Source: Enterococcus mundtii
GTDB taxonomy: Bacteria; Bacillota; Bacilli; Lactobacillales; Enterococcaceae
Reading direction: 5' to 3'
Assembly (NCBI RefSeq): GCF_013394305.1
Contig: NZ_AP019810.1
Span: 1,054,001-1,118,000, forward strand
Length of the DNA stretch: 64,000 bases
This document shows, piece after piece, positions 30,632 through 39,322 of this stretch. Made by a program: the position numbers and the translations under genes. The first letter of the stretch is position 1; the number at the start of each line of letters is the position of its first letter. Under the pieces are notes generated by a model. It was given only the letters and a program-made list of their open reading frames with translations, was not told the origin of the DNA and made no database searches.

Positions 30632-31702
30632 TTAATAGCGTAATTGTAATAGGATCGGCGATTGATTTTCTAATACTTCTGTTTCGGCAAAGATAACTTC
30701 TCCTCCGTAACGCATGACTTCATAAATGATTTCATTGACGATATCTTCGACGTAGCCTTCGTCACTCGGTGAGATATCTACTAATTTGACTTGATGATCT
30801 CTAATCACCGCCTCTTGATAGTAAGCGTGATCTACAATCAATTTTTGCCCTTTTCCTTTAATTACTTGTCTGTAGATGTTGGCTACATCACGCTCTACAC
30901 GCCCTTGGTTTTCCATTCCTACTATAGTGTGTAGTATCGTCTCTTTTTGATGACGAATGTATTCGTGAATCACCTGATTTGCTTGCTCTCCTATTGCCAA
31001 CTCATTTTCGCCACTATCAACTGTAAAGTTCCCATAGATTTCTCCAACAATCCGTTCATCTTTATGTGAAATCTGTTTATATGTCGCAATATTTTCTGTT
31101 GTTCCAGCTAAAATGATTGGGTGTGGATGACGATTCAAATAAGGTTGTAACTCAGAATCAATCCATTTGAAGAACTCTTTTTTGTAATTCGTTTGAACAC
31201 TTCCCATTGAATTCAATACGCGGTCTTTTGCCCAGTAGCCTTTATTCCTGATTGGGAAATGTGCGTCTTTCACTTCTTGTATCAGCGTATCATCTACATA
31301 TTCTAGTAAACGTGAACAATCCATCCCAATCGTTAACACATAATAATGGTTCATTTTACTTTCACTTCGTAAGATTTCTTTTGTATGGAAATACGCATCA
31401 ATAACAAATTGACTCTCCAACACAAACGGTACTTCGATTTGTTCATTGACACTTGGCGAAATAAAATAGACAATGCTTCCTCTTTTAAGCGTAGGTTGAA
31501 AGTCTTTTAACACTTGATCGATTTTACGAATCATTGTTTTCGCCGCTGTTCCTTCCCTTTCTTCCAACTCTAAAATAATCTGTTTTACTAGATTTTTTAA
31601 CACTAGTTTATATTTTTCAGCACTTTTCTCGTCATTTGGCATCCCTAACATGATCGTTACCGCTGGATTTTCTCTGTGGGCACTTAATTCTAAATAATTC
31701 AT
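30632..31702 (-). CDS. baeRF3-like (bacterial archaeo-eukaryotic release factor family) protein
   Basis: 356 aa cytoplasmic protein. The pattern of an N-terminal 'HRENPAVTIMLGMP' region, a central eRF1 domain-2-like segment ('YYVLTIGMDCSRLLEY') and a C-terminal L7Ae/eRF1 domain-3-like segment ('PIILAGTTENIATYKQI', 'VGEIYGNF', then 'VEDIVNEIIYEVMRYGGEVIFAE') matches the bacterial baeRF group 3. No GGQ motif is present, so it is not a peptide-release factor; a ribosome- or nucleotide-related stress role has been proposed for the group but not shown. It has its own terminator and a MerR-type promoter (31783-31813) like those at 62.9-63.1 kb. Confidence 0.7.
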   Translation of the reverse strand: MNYLELSAHRENPAVTIMLGMPNDEKSAEKYKLVLKNLVKQIILELEEREGTAAKTMIRKIDQVLKDFQPTLKRGSIVYFISPSVNEQIEVPFVLESQFVIDAYFHTKEILRSESKMNHYYVLTIGMDCSRLLEYVDDTLIQEVKDAHFPIRNKGYWAKDRVLNSMGSVQTNYKKEFFKWIDSELQPYLNRHPHPIILAGTTENIATYKQISHKDERIVGEIYGNFTVDSGENELAIGEQANQVIHEYIRHQKETILHTIVGMENQGRVERDVANIYRQVIKGKGQKLIVDHAYYQEAVIRDHQVKLVDISPSDEGYVEDIVNEIIYEVMRYGGEVIFAETEVLENQSPILLQLRY

Positions 31703-31782
31703 TTTTAAACTCCTTCTTTCTACCTAAAAATAACCTGGCATAGTGATCAATCGATATGATCCGCATTTCTATGCCTACTTTA

Positions 31783-31813
31783 ATGATATTGGTTAGAGCG
31801 ATTCTAAGGTCAA
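31783..31813 (-). promoter_or_regulatory. MerR-type promoter of baeRF3 gene
   Basis: Minus strand: -35 TTGACC (31813-31808), exactly 19-base spacer, -10 TATCAT (31788-31783). The spacer holds TTAGA-N5-TCTAA. The overlong spacer with a central dyad is the hallmark of MerR-activated promoters. The same layout and motif occur twice at 62953-63115. Confidence 0.7.
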
Positions 31814-31915
31814 CCTAATTTTTTATACAAAATCAAAAATGCCGGAATTGTGTTTTTTCTTCTCCAAAAACTCTTGAAGCATGTTCCATTAAATTCAAAA
31901 ATTAAATTTCCCCAT

Positions 31916-31975
31916 AAAAAATCCCGCCCTAGAGAAGTCAGACGAATATCTAACTTCTACAGAGCGGAATTCTAT
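31916..31975 (-). terminator. Terminator of DUF1836-degV operon
   Basis: Outer arms TCCCGCCCT/AGAGCGGAATT and inner AGAAGT/ACTTCT; the minus strand ends in a T6 run. It lies ~90 bases beyond degV. The rest of the 363-base gap (31703-32065) holds the MerR-type promoter and nothing else recognised. Confidence 0.75.
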
Positions 31976-32065
31976 TTGCGATTCTTTTAGTGTCCACTAT
32001 TTTTTTCTAATTATTTTAGATAAAAAATAATGCTGTTCTTTGATGATCACTTAGCTTCGATCATA

Positions 32066-32923
32066 TTATGGTTCAAGTATTTGCACACCGATCCCTAATA
32101 AACCTGGGCCAGTATGGACAACCAATGCCGGTGAGATTTGTCCAAAATAAATCTCTTGGACATTAGGGAATTCACGTTCAAAACGAGCCTTCATTTCAAT
32201 TGCTTCTTCTTCCGCCGCACCATGTGCGACTGCCAAGTTGAAGACTTTTGCATCCCCGACAGCTTCTTTCACATAGGACATTGTCTTGTCTAAACTTTTC
32301 TTTCTGCCTCGTGCTTTACCTACTGTATAATAGATGCCCTCTTCATTACAAGAGATGATAGGATTCAATTTTAAGGCATTTCCTAAAATTGAGGCAACTA
32401 GACCGATACGTCCGCCTTTTTGCAGGTATTCAAGTGTTGCTACATTGAAAAAGACTTTCGTTCGTTCAGCTAATGCAACTAATTCATCGATCAGCGTGTC
32501 CCATTCCATGCCATCTTCGATCCATTTTGCGGCTTGGATTGCTGTAAAACCGGCGCCAATACCAATATTTTTAGTATCTAATACATGTGTTTGGATTCCT
32601 TCTTGTTCTTGTGCGACAAGACGAACCACATTATTCGTCCCGCTCAAACCACTTGAAATAGTGATTGCTAGAACTTTATCATATCCATCATTTTTGATTT
32701 GATCAAAAATCTTAGTGATTGATTCTCCATCAGGTAACGAGGTACCCGGAATTTCCTCAGGTAAACGCTTATAAATCTCTTCAGGAGTAATATCGACTTT
32801 ATCTGTATATTCTCTATCTTTATAAATGATTTTCAAAGGGATCACATAAATATTGTACATATCGATGATTTCTTGTGGCACATCTGTTCCTGAGTCTACT
32901 AAAATCGCAATCTTATTCTTCAT
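32066..32923 (-). CDS. DegV family fatty-acid-binding protein
   Basis: 285 aa. DegV/FakB-type fold: 'ILVDSGTDVP' at the N-terminus, 'TSLPDGESI', 'ITISSGLSGT' (fatty-acid carboxylate contact) and 'GGRIG' plus 'VVHTGPGLLGIG' at the C-terminus. FakB proteins present exogenous fatty acid to the kinase FakA for phospholipid synthesis; several paralogues with different acyl preference occur in one genome, so this copy's specificity is unknown. It overlaps the DUF1836 gene by 11 bases. Confidence 0.88.
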   Translation of the reverse strand: MKNKIAILVDSGTDVPQEIIDMYNIYVIPLKIIYKDREYTDKVDITPEEIYKRLPEEIPGTSLPDGESITKIFDQIKNDGYDKVLAITISSGLSGTNNVVRLVAQEQEGIQTHVLDTKNIGIGAGFTAIQAAKWIEDGMEWDTLIDELVALAERTKVFFNVATLEYLQKGGRIGLVASILGNALKLNPIISCNEEGIYYTVGKARGRKKSLDKTMSYVKEAVGDAKVFNLAVAHGAAEEEAIEMKARFEREFPNVQEIYFGQISPALVVHTGPGLLGIGVQILEP

Positions 32924-33488
32924 TTTCTTTCTCCTTTTTTGCCTCTTGTAAATATTCGCTTTCTAAACTGATCGTTTTTTCTGCTAGTAGCTTCATTGCA
33001 AAAGAAATCGTCGCTGAGCGTACAGCAACATATTCTAATGGAAGTTCTTGATTCAATAATTGTTCATGTTGTTTTCCTTGGGCTAATTGACTGACCATTC
33101 GTATCGCATTTTCTTGTTCATCACAAAAAAGATTGTATGCTTCACGGATGCCCACTGTTTTTCCTTGAAACAAAATTCCTTCTTTGATTTCAGGAATCGT
33201 CAACACTTGTTTAAGCGTTGTGATAGCAATCAGAAATGCCACATGTTGTTTGTTGTATCGCTTTTTGATTGGCGCCGGTACTAAACCTAGTTTCACATAA
33301 TTATTAACCATTGAAGAAGTTAACAAAGGATGTTTTTCTCCTTGGATAACTGGTGATAAATGACGATCTACTAGTGTCTTGACTTGATCCATGTATAGCT
33401 CCAAGTCTGGAAGTTCTTCCCAATGTGGTAAACGAAACGTTTCGATACTGACAGCCCAATCAATTAATTGCTGACGCATTTTTTCCAT
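32913..33488 (-). CDS. DUF1836 domain protein
   Basis: 191 aa. Matches the DUF1836 pattern: 'LPHWEELPDLELYMDQV', then 'LTSSMVNNYVKLGLVPAPIKKRYNKQHVAFLI', which looks like a MerR-like winged helix (wing KLGLVPAP, followed by a Tyr/basic helix), and a helical C-terminus. It is likely a DNA-binding regulator or adaptor. It is translationally coupled to degV, so a role in lipid-related control is possible but is inference. Confidence 0.8.
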   Translation of the reverse strand: MEKMRQQLIDWAVSIETFRLPHWEELPDLELYMDQVKTLVDRHLSPVIQGEKHPLLTSSMVNNYVKLGLVPAPIKKRYNKQHVAFLIAITTLKQVLTIPEIKEGILFQGKTVGIREAYNLFCDEQENAIRMVSQLAQGKQHEQLLNQELPLEYVAVRSATISFAMKLLAEKTISLESEYLQEAKKEKENEE

Positions 33489-33640
33489 TATGAAAGCTCC
33501 TTTAATGTTCTCATTAATATCTTATCAAAGTTTTCAAAAACATTCAATCTAGTTACTCAAACTAGATAAATTAATAACAAAATCAAACACCGATAACAAG
33601 CGTTTAAACGATGCTTGTTCTAGATTCTTCTTGGAATAAA

Positions 33641-33666
33641 AAAAGACCCGCCATTTTCATGACGGG
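33641..33666. terminator. Hairpin with A/T runs before small ORF
   Basis: CCCGCCAT/ATGACGGG stem with seven A on its left side. As a minus-strand terminator it has no matching gene upstream; as a plus-strand element it lies directly before the 26-codon ORF. Confidence 0.45.
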
Positions 33667-33681
33667 AAAAGGAGTAAAAAA

Positions 33682-33762
33682 ATGAAAAAGTGTTATGGGT
33701 TGTTCTTTTGCAAGAACTTTGTTGGTTGGGATACATTTATCATAACGGTCATTTATGAATAA
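33682..33762 (+). CDS. Possible 26-aa small protein or sRNA-borne ORF
   Basis: Twenty-six codons starting MKKCYGLFFC and ending TVIYE, preceded by AAAAGGAG at seven bases, an ideal spacing. The peptide has a basic start, two Cys and a hydrophobic middle that could lie in a membrane. A GTTCTT-TTGC-AAGAAC hairpin is inside the reading frame. It lies in a 382-base gap before tRNA-Lys with no other gene. It could equally be a small regulatory RNA; no function recognised. Confidence 0.35.
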   Translation: MKKCYGLFFCKNFVGWDTFIITVIYE

Positions 33763-33821
33763 ACTATGAATGAATTTCTAGGAAGTAGTAAAGTTTTCGT
33801 AGATTTTTTATTGTACGTGCC

Positions 33822-33850
33822 TTGCATTTTAAAATGCTTAGTGCTACTAT
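33822..33850 (+). promoter_or_regulatory. tRNA-Lys promoter
   Basis: -35 TTGCAT (33822-33827), 17-base spacer and -10 TACTAT (33845-33850), 20 bases before the tRNA. Confidence 0.6.
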
Positions 33851-33870
33851 AATAAAGTACTTTTTCATAT

Positions 33871-33943
<73 letters not shown>

Positions 33944-33960
33944 TTGGGTGCCAAACCCAC

Positions 33961-34026
33961 GTCACCAGTACACTCTTGGCTACTTCGGTAGTTTGGAAAA
34001 GAGTGTGCGTGGTGACATTTTTTTGT
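33961..34026 (+). terminator. Terminator after tRNA-Lys
   Basis: GTCACC..ACACTCTT pairs with AAGAGTGT..GGTGAC, followed by a T7 run, 17 bases after the tRNA. Confidence 0.85.
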
Positions 34027-34448
34027 TTTAAATCTTTTTTAGATTACCTTGAAAAAGGCATACAAGGGAGTCATTATGCCCTGTTGATCATTGAGATGCT
34101 TACATGATTATCATTATCTTTCATACTTATCTATTTACTCCCCAAAACATTTCGCCTCTAAGTAGTTAATCTATGCTCTTTTCAAGAATCAAAGTAATTC
34201 GGTCTAACTTTTTAGGAAGAACTCCCACTTCTCAGACGTCTTTCAATGATAGATTGCTGCCATTTTTTATAAATATTAGAAACCCTTTGATTCAGCCTCC
34301 CTCTTTTTCCCGTTAACTTTAAACTAACTTAATAGCACTTCGTTAGTTTATTTATCAACAAGGAGGTATTAGATTTTAGTAACTGTTTAAGTCCCTTCAA
34401 ATCCTTTCCCTTATTCTTTTCGTTTCTTTTTGCTCCTCCAATAAATAC
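34027..34448. other. Gene-free AT-rich stretch
   Basis: About 420 bases without a supported gene on either strand. It contains a small palindrome (AAACTAAC at 34321-34328 with GTTAGTTT at 34342-34349) followed by an orphan AAGGAGG with no start codon, which could mark a decayed gene. Confidence 0.5.
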
Positions 34449-34488
34449 CAAAAAAGCGTTCCATCAACATTTGGTTAACGAAACGCTC
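34449..34488 (-). terminator. gfr operon terminator
   Basis: On the minus strand AGCGTTTCGTTAAC and GTTGATGGAACGCT form an imperfect stem followed by a T6 run, 165 bases beyond the gfrF stop. Confidence 0.7.
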
Positions 34489-34652
34489 TATACATTGTTA
34501 AATTATGAATTCAGGTGTTCTTCATTTATGATGTTCAAGAATAGATCACTTTTTCTTATTAAGATAGCTTCCCTATCCACTCCATAGAAACATTATATTT
34601 CAGTGTTCTTTTGGGTTATCTTTCTATCGATCCTATTCCTCTTTGTTTTCTA

Positions 34653-35666
34653 TCAGTACTCAAATTGGCGATAGTAGCGTCGAATTTCTAGCGGGTGGCA
34701 ATTCATTTGTTCGACATAGGCATCAATCCGCTGTGTTACGCAATGCATCAATAAGTGAGATAGCACTCGGCCACGATATTTCTCACTTATTCCTGAAACA
34801 GGATAATCCTTCGTATCGATCAATGTATAGTTTGCACAAATTCTTGGCAACAATTTAGCAACTCTTTCTGATAATGGGCGTTGTTCGTCTTCTCCTAAAA
34901 ACACGGTGACAGGTGTAGTTTCATCAACGATTTCCAACGTTCCGTGAAGAAACTCAGCAGCATGGATCGATTTTGAACGCAACCAGCTTTGCTCCTCCCA
35001 ATAGCACATAGCATAAGAATAGACAGCACCCCATTGATTTCCTGCACCGATAAAATAATGCATCGCATCGTGACGATGTTTCTCCGCAAATGCTCGCCCA
35101 AATTCATCCGCCTGCTTTTCAGCTTCTACTAATCCTTTTGCTAAATATTGATCCAATTCTCGATAGTAGGCGTCGTAATCAGGAAAATCCCCATGGTTTT
35201 TCATCAATCGATCGGCAACCATAAAGAATTTGATTTGTTCGGTTCCCGGTGCAGGATACGTGATGACATGATCACATTGTTCCGCCAAAATACTGCCTTT
35301 TGAATCAATAAATCCTAGTAATGTCGCTCCTACTTTTTTGATTTCTTCAACTGCTTTAACCACTTCTTGTGTCGTTCCAGTAACAGAGGACAAGATGACT
35401 AACGAGTCTTTGGTCAAACGACGGTTGCCGGTTGTATAATATTCTGCCGCATGTTGGACGTAAACCGGTAAGTCACTTTTTCCATTAATGTAAGTGACAG
35501 CTTGCATCGCAGAAGCATAGGTACCGCCAATTCCTAGATAATAGATGGCGTCAAAGCCTTTTTCGTCAATGGCGTCGACTAATTTTTCAACTTCTGGACG
35601 TAACGCTAACATTCCTTGGATATCATCAATTTGTTGTTGTTCATTAAATTTCAGCATCTTTTCCAC
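34653..35666 (-). CDS. gfrF: Fructoselysine-6-phosphate deglycase (SIS family)
   Basis: 337 aa with two SIS domains (~25-170 and ~190-330), FrlB/GfrF type. Motifs: 'YYLGIGGTYASAMQ' (sugar-phosphate loop), 'SSVTGTTQEVVKA' and 'SIHAAEFLHGTLEIV' with the catalytic Glu/His region. In the E. faecium operon described by Wiame and colleagues GfrF splits fructoselysine 6-phosphate to glucose 6-phosphate and lysine. The gene order here (PTS IIA-IIB-IIC-IID then two SIS genes) is the same. Last gene of the operon, two bases after gfrE. Confidence 0.85.
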   Translation of the reverse strand: MEKMLKFNEQQQIDDIQGMLALRPEVEKLVDAIDEKGFDAIYYLGIGGTYASAMQAVTYINGKSDLPVYVQHAAEYYTTGNRRLTKDSLVILSSVTGTTQEVVKAVEEIKKVGATLLGFIDSKGSILAEQCDHVITYPAPGTEQIKFFMVADRLMKNHGDFPDYDAYYRELDQYLAKGLVEAEKQADEFGRAFAEKHRHDAMHYFIGAGNQWGAVYSYAMCYWEEQSWLRSKSIHAAEFLHGTLEIVDETTPVTVFLGEDEQRPLSERVAKLLPRICANYTLIDTKDYPVSGISEKYRGRVLSHLLMHCVTQRIDAYVEQMNCHPLEIRRYYRQFEY

Positions 35667-35668
35667 CT

Positions 35669-36718
35669 CTAAATTTTACTTTTTAGCACTTGATCAAAGT
35701 CATCAAAAATACGTTTACTCAAATCGATCCCTTTAGCAGCAGCCCCGAGAGAGGAGAAAATTTGGAACGGAATCACTAAGAGCAAAGAAGAAAAAGTTTC
35801 TTCACATGCAACATCCAGCCCAAGTGTATCGGGATTCTTTGCCGCTGCTGTGGTGATCGTATAAGCTTTTCCCACATGGGATGCTAAATAATCATGCAAC
35901 AGTTGGGCTCTTGATTGATTCGGGCTTGGTGCTTCAATAAAGAAAAGCACATGTTTATGGTTTGCTTCAAGATACGGCCCGTGCATATACGCTTCCAATT
36001 CAAATCCTTGCGAAGGCACTCGAATCGTTTCTGTAAATTTCGTTTCAAATTCTTTAGCGGTTCCCCAGTTTGGCCCATAACCGACTGCCACAAACCGATT
36101 CGCTAGTTTAAAAATACTTGCGTTTTTCTCAAAAAAATCAATTGTCTTAGCAATGACCTGAGGAATGGCTTCAATCATTTCCTCTAACTGATTTTTGATC
36201 ATCGACACTTGGTCGTCGGATAATATACCTTTACTGTAGCCAATAGATACCCCCATTAAATAGAGTTGCAATACTGTTGCTACATATCCTTTGGTCACGA
36301 ATCCAACGGTCTCGATCCCAGTTCCTAGATCAATGCTTTCGTTAACTTTTTGAGCAAGGGGACTTTCGGGATCACTGCTTAAACCGATCGTATAAATATC
36401 TTGCTTGGACAACTGCGCCACTGCATCTATCGTAGAAGCACTTTTTCCGCTTTGTGAAACCGCCAAAACTGTTTCTATATCTTTAGAAAGATTTCCGTAA
36501 TGGTTAAAGTGGTATGGCTCTTCAATCGTGACAGTGATCTGCGCTAATTTCTCCATTGCGTACTTTGCTGCTAAACAGGCATTGGCAGAAGAGCCCGTTG
36601 CCAAAATCAGTAAATTCTCGATTGCAGCTCTTTTTTCTTCTTTTTTAGGAACAAACCCCTGCAAGATCTCAACTAGTGTTGCTTGCTCTTCTTGTATATA
36701 GTCCATCATCGTTGCCAC
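35669..36718 (-). CDS. gfrE: Glucoselysine-6-phosphate deglycase (GlmS isomerase-like SIS)
   Basis: 349 aa, two SIS domains closer to the isomerase half of GlmS: 'LLILATGSSANACLAAKYAMEK' (key ATGSSANA), 'AVSQSGKSASTIDA' (phosphate-binding SQSGKS) and 'ELEAYMHGPYLEA' (catalytic Glu). GfrE converts glucoselysine 6-phosphate to fructose 6-phosphate and lysine. The start is GTG at 36718 with AAGGAGG seven bases upstream; an ATG three codons later is less well placed. It lets the cell use lysine glycated by fructose, complementing GfrF. Confidence 0.85.
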   Translation of the reverse strand: MATMMDYIQEEQATLVEILQGFVPKKEEKRAAIENLLILATGSSANACLAAKYAMEKLAQITVTIEEPYHFNHYGNLSKDIETVLAVSQSGKSASTIDAVAQLSKQDIYTIGLSSDPESPLAQKVNESIDLGTGIETVGFVTKGYVATVLQLYLMGVSIGYSKGILSDDQVSMIKNQLEEMIEAIPQVIAKTIDFFEKNASIFKLANRFVAVGYGPNWGTAKEFETKFTETIRVPSQGFELEAYMHGPYLEANHKHVLFFIEAPSPNQSRAQLLHDYLASHVGKAYTITTAAAKNPDTLGLDVACEETFSSLLLVIPFQIFSSLGAAAKGIDLSKRIFDDFDQVLKSKI

Positions 36719-36730
36719 AACAATTCCTCC

Positions 36731-37555
36731 TTAAAAGAGTCCAATCAAGGATCCTAAAATACCTACGACTGCTAATCCCAGCAGAATAATTAGCGGTTTG
36801 ACTTCTTTTTTCAAAAGATAGAAGACAGCCCCAAAGGCACCCAATGACAATATTTTCGGAACGATATCATCAAAGATGCTTTGAACCGTAACTGCATTTT
36901 CTCCTGAACCAATCTGCAACGGAATGTTGATATCGATCATCGTAGCGGTCATTCCTCCTACGACCATCAAACCAATGATTGCAGCACCATAGGTTAAACT
37001 TTCCATCAAACCGTTTTCCTGAATTTTCTTTAAAAATCCTGTCCCAAGTTTATATCCCCAACCAGTCGAAAAATAACGAAATAGTAGATGAGGAACATTG
37101 AAAATCACTAGAAACAGAATCGGACCTAGGATATTTCCTTGTAATGCCAATGAAGTTCCTACCCCAGTAGCAATTAGCCGCAACGTTCCCCAAAAGAAGG
37201 AATCACCGATTCCCGCTAAAGGCCCCATCAAAGAGGTCTTGATGTTATCGATCGCTGAAGAATCAAAATTTGGATCATTGACATTTTCTTCTTCCATCGC
37301 CGCATTGATTCCTAAAATAAGCGTGACGATATGCGGGGTCGTATTGAAAAATTCCAGGTGACGTTTCAACGCATCGGCCATCGATTCTTTTGTTTTGTAG
37401 AGTTTCTTTAAAATCGGAATCATCGCATAGACATAAGCTAGGTTCATCTGTCGCTCATAGTTCCATGAGAACTCCATTTGAAATGAACGCCAGAAGACAC
37501 GATTCAACTCTTTTTTGGTAATTTCGGATTTCTCATTAGAAGTCTTCATCATCAT
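36731..37555 (-). CDS. gfrD: PTS mannose-family IID (glucoselysine/fructoselysine)
   Basis: 274 aa, EIID of the mannose superfamily: N-terminal 'FWRSFQMEFSWNYERQMNLAYVYAMIPIL' (key FSWNYERMQ-like segment), 'FFNTTPHIVTLILGINAAMEE' and 'SLMGPLAGIGDSFFWGTLR' (key GPLAGIGDS). With IIC it forms the membrane channel. It overlaps gfrC by 20 bases. Substrate assignment comes from the two deglycases in the operon. Confidence 0.88.
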   Translation of the reverse strand: MMMKTSNEKSEITKKELNRVFWRSFQMEFSWNYERQMNLAYVYAMIPILKKLYKTKESMADALKRHLEFFNTTPHIVTLILGINAAMEEENVNDPNFDSSAIDNIKTSLMGPLAGIGDSFFWGTLRLIATGVGTSLALQGNILGPILFLVIFNVPHLLFRYFSTGWGYKLGTGFLKKIQENGLMESLTYGAAIIGLMVVGGMTATMIDINIPLQIGSGENAVTVQSIFDDIVPKILSLGAFGAVFYLLKKEVKPLIILLGLAVVGILGSLIGLF

Positions 37556-38321
37556 CTAGTACCTCCCCTGAAGTCATTTGAATAGATTGCCCTTGTCCAC
37601 GAATGTTTCTTAAATTCACGACTACAACAGCCGTTATTGCTCCGAAGATTGCAATCCCTGTAACAGGAATCTCTAAATAAGCTGCTAATGCAAAACCTAA
37701 AAAGAAGTACGGTGCAACTTGTTTGTTAATCAGTAACCTAGCCAACATGGCAAATCCAAGGGCGGGAATCAAACCAGTTGCGGCAGATAGGCCGTTCTGT
37801 ACAAAGGCTGGAATCATAGCCAATAATTTACTAATCGTATTGCTGCCTACCATAAAGGAGATCGTCACTACAAGGGCTAACATCAGGGATAAGCCAAAAC
37901 CTGCTAATAAGTGCATTCGTTCTACACCTTTGTAGTTTCCATCAGCCGCGTACAAATCGGCTTTTTGGTTCATCATTGGGATAAGCAGCCCCAAGTAAAC
38001 ATTTTTCAAGATAAGGGTCAAGGTAGCGATTGGAAGTCCCAACAGTAAAGCCGTCTCGGTTCCCGCTCCTGCCGTAATTGCGAAAGCTGTGCCCAGAATC
38101 CCTCCGGTTACGACATCTGGTGGAATAGAAGCACCGACAGAAAACGAGCCAATAAAAGCTAATTCAAGTGTTGCACCCATAATAATTCCAGTGTTTATGT
38201 CCCCCAATACGATTCCTGTAAACAACCCAGTGACAATCGGACGCGACAGTAATGACGTTCCTAATGCGTATTCAGACTGCGCAATAAATGCAACAATTCC
38301 AAGTAATATTGCTTGCAGCAT
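37536..38321 (-). CDS. gfrC: PTS mannose-family IIC (glucoselysine/fructoselysine)
   Basis: 261 aa with about seven to eight membrane segments; EIIC of the mannose/sorbose family with 'RPIVTGLFTGIVLGDINTGIIMGATLELAFIG' (key GATLELAFIG) and 'GASIPPDVVTGGILGTAFAI'. It recognises and passes the glycated lysine while GfrB phosphorylates it at C6. It lies 17 bases after gfrB. Confidence 0.88.
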   Translation of the reverse strand: MLQAILLGIVAFIAQSEYALGTSLLSRPIVTGLFTGIVLGDINTGIIMGATLELAFIGSFSVGASIPPDVVTGGILGTAFAITAGAGTETALLLGLPIATLTLILKNVYLGLLIPMMNQKADLYAADGNYKGVERMHLLAGFGLSLMLALVVTISFMVGSNTISKLLAMIPAFVQNGLSAATGLIPALGFAMLARLLINKQVAPYFFLGFALAAYLEIPVTGIAIFGAITAVVVVNLRNIRGQGQSIQMTSGEVLDDDEDF

Positions 38322-38338
38322 CTCTTTTGCTCCTTTCT

Positions 38339-38809
38339 TTATAAAACATCTTCGACAGCGACTTTTTTATCCGAAGGTACTTGACGGATATCGATAGCGA
38401 TTCCTTTTGCAACCATTTTTTTCAAAAGTTCTTCTTCTACTGGTAAAACATTGACTGCTTTGCCAATATTTTTAGAGCCTTCTTTGGCTTTGATCCCACC
38501 TAAATTGATTTTGTCGATCTCTGGACAGTTTTCTGCTAACTTATACGCATCTTTGATGGAATCAACTACGATGAATAATTTGTATTTATCCGTCACACCG
38601 CTTTGCAGGGCATGAATTGAATCCTCAATTGATTTGATCACCAGTTTTACGCCTTGCGGTTTTGCTAATTTGATCGTTGTCTTACGAATATCATTTGTCG
38701 GTACATCATCATTGGCAATCAAAATACAATCGGCGCCTAAATTTTGGGTCCAAGAAAATGCGACTTGGCCATGTAATAGCCGATGATCGACTCGTGTCAA
38801 AATAATCAT
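38339..38809 (-). CDS. gfrB: PTS mannose-family IIB (glucoselysine/fructoselysine)
   Basis: 156 aa cytoplasmic EIIB. The phospho-His is His13 in 'RVDHRLLHGQVAFSW', the family signature. 'ILIANDDVPTN' and 'KINLGGIKAKEGSK' are also typical. It takes phosphate from GfrA (His10) and gives it to the incoming sugar. Confidence 0.9.
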   Translation of the reverse strand: MIILTRVDHRLLHGQVAFSWTQNLGADCILIANDDVPTNDIRKTTIKLAKPQGVKLVIKSIEDSIHALQSGVTDKYKLFIVVDSIKDAYKLAENCPEIDKINLGGIKAKEGSKNIGKAVNVLPVEEELLKKMVAKGIAIDIRQVPSDKKVAVEDVL

Positions 38810-38819
38810 GTCGTCCCTC

Positions 38820-39239
38820 CTAAAATTCTTCTTCTTCGATTTCTTTTGCTATACTATCATTGCAAAACTGGATCATCTCTTTCGAATTGGCCAGCGTTTG
38901 GTGGATCGTTTCTGAGATTGCACCTCCTCTTTGAAATTGTGTCGTCAATTCAATCAGCAATGGCAAATTCAAACCTGTAATCAAGTAAAAATTTGGTTGT
39001 TGGATATAACGCAAAAATTCATTGTTCACGCTACCACCGAAAATATCTGTGATAACGATCACTTCAGAATGTTTATATGTTTGCATCAAGGTATCCACCG
39101 TTGTCGTCAGATCAAATGTTTCTTCCACATAGCAGTCAATCGCAAAGACTGATTGTTTTTTACCGCAGATAAGTTCTAACGAATGTAAGATTCCTGATGC
39201 AAATCGTCCGTGTGATGCTAAAATAACGATTTGTTCCAC
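38820..39239 (-). CDS. gfrA: PTS mannose-family IIA (glucoselysine/fructoselysine)
   Basis: 139 aa EIIA with the phospho-His10 in 'VILASHGRFASGI' and the 'VITDIFGGSVNNEFLRY' loop (family GGSP/GGS). The GTG at 39239 is taken as the start because GAGGTG lies five bases upstream; the longer frame would run through the sigma-54 promoter. It is the first structural gene of the gfr operon and is read from the -24/-12 promoter at 39281-39295. Confidence 0.88.
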   Translation of the reverse strand: MEQIVILASHGRFASGILHSLELICGKKQSVFAIDCYVEETFDLTTTVDTLMQTYKHSEVIVITDIFGGSVNNEFLRYIQQPNFYLITGLNLPLLIELTTQFQRGGAISETIHQTLANSKEMIQFCNDSIAKEIEEEEF

Positions 39240-39280
39240 TGCTTTCACCTCACTTTGCTCCAAGTTACACTTTACTAAAC

Positions 39281-39295
39281 GCAAAAAGCGTGCCA
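39281..39295 (-). promoter_or_regulatory. Sigma-54 (-24/-12) promoter of gfrA
   Basis: On the minus strand 39295-39281 reads TGGCAC-GCTTT-TTGC, a full match to the sigma-54 consensus TGGCAC-N5-TTGC. It fits the LevR-type activator encoded just upstream, and it lies inside the hairpin that ends gfrR. Confidence 0.9.
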
Positions 39296-39315
39296 AAAAA
39301 AGTGGCACGCTTTTC
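39284..39315 (-). terminator. gfrR terminator overlapping the gfrA promoter
   Basis: AAAAGCGTGCCA and TGGCACGCTTTT form perfect 12-bp arms around a 7-base A-rich loop, starting 8 bases after the gfrR stop; the minus-strand exit is T5. Confidence 0.85.
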
Positions 39316-39322
39316 TTATTGA

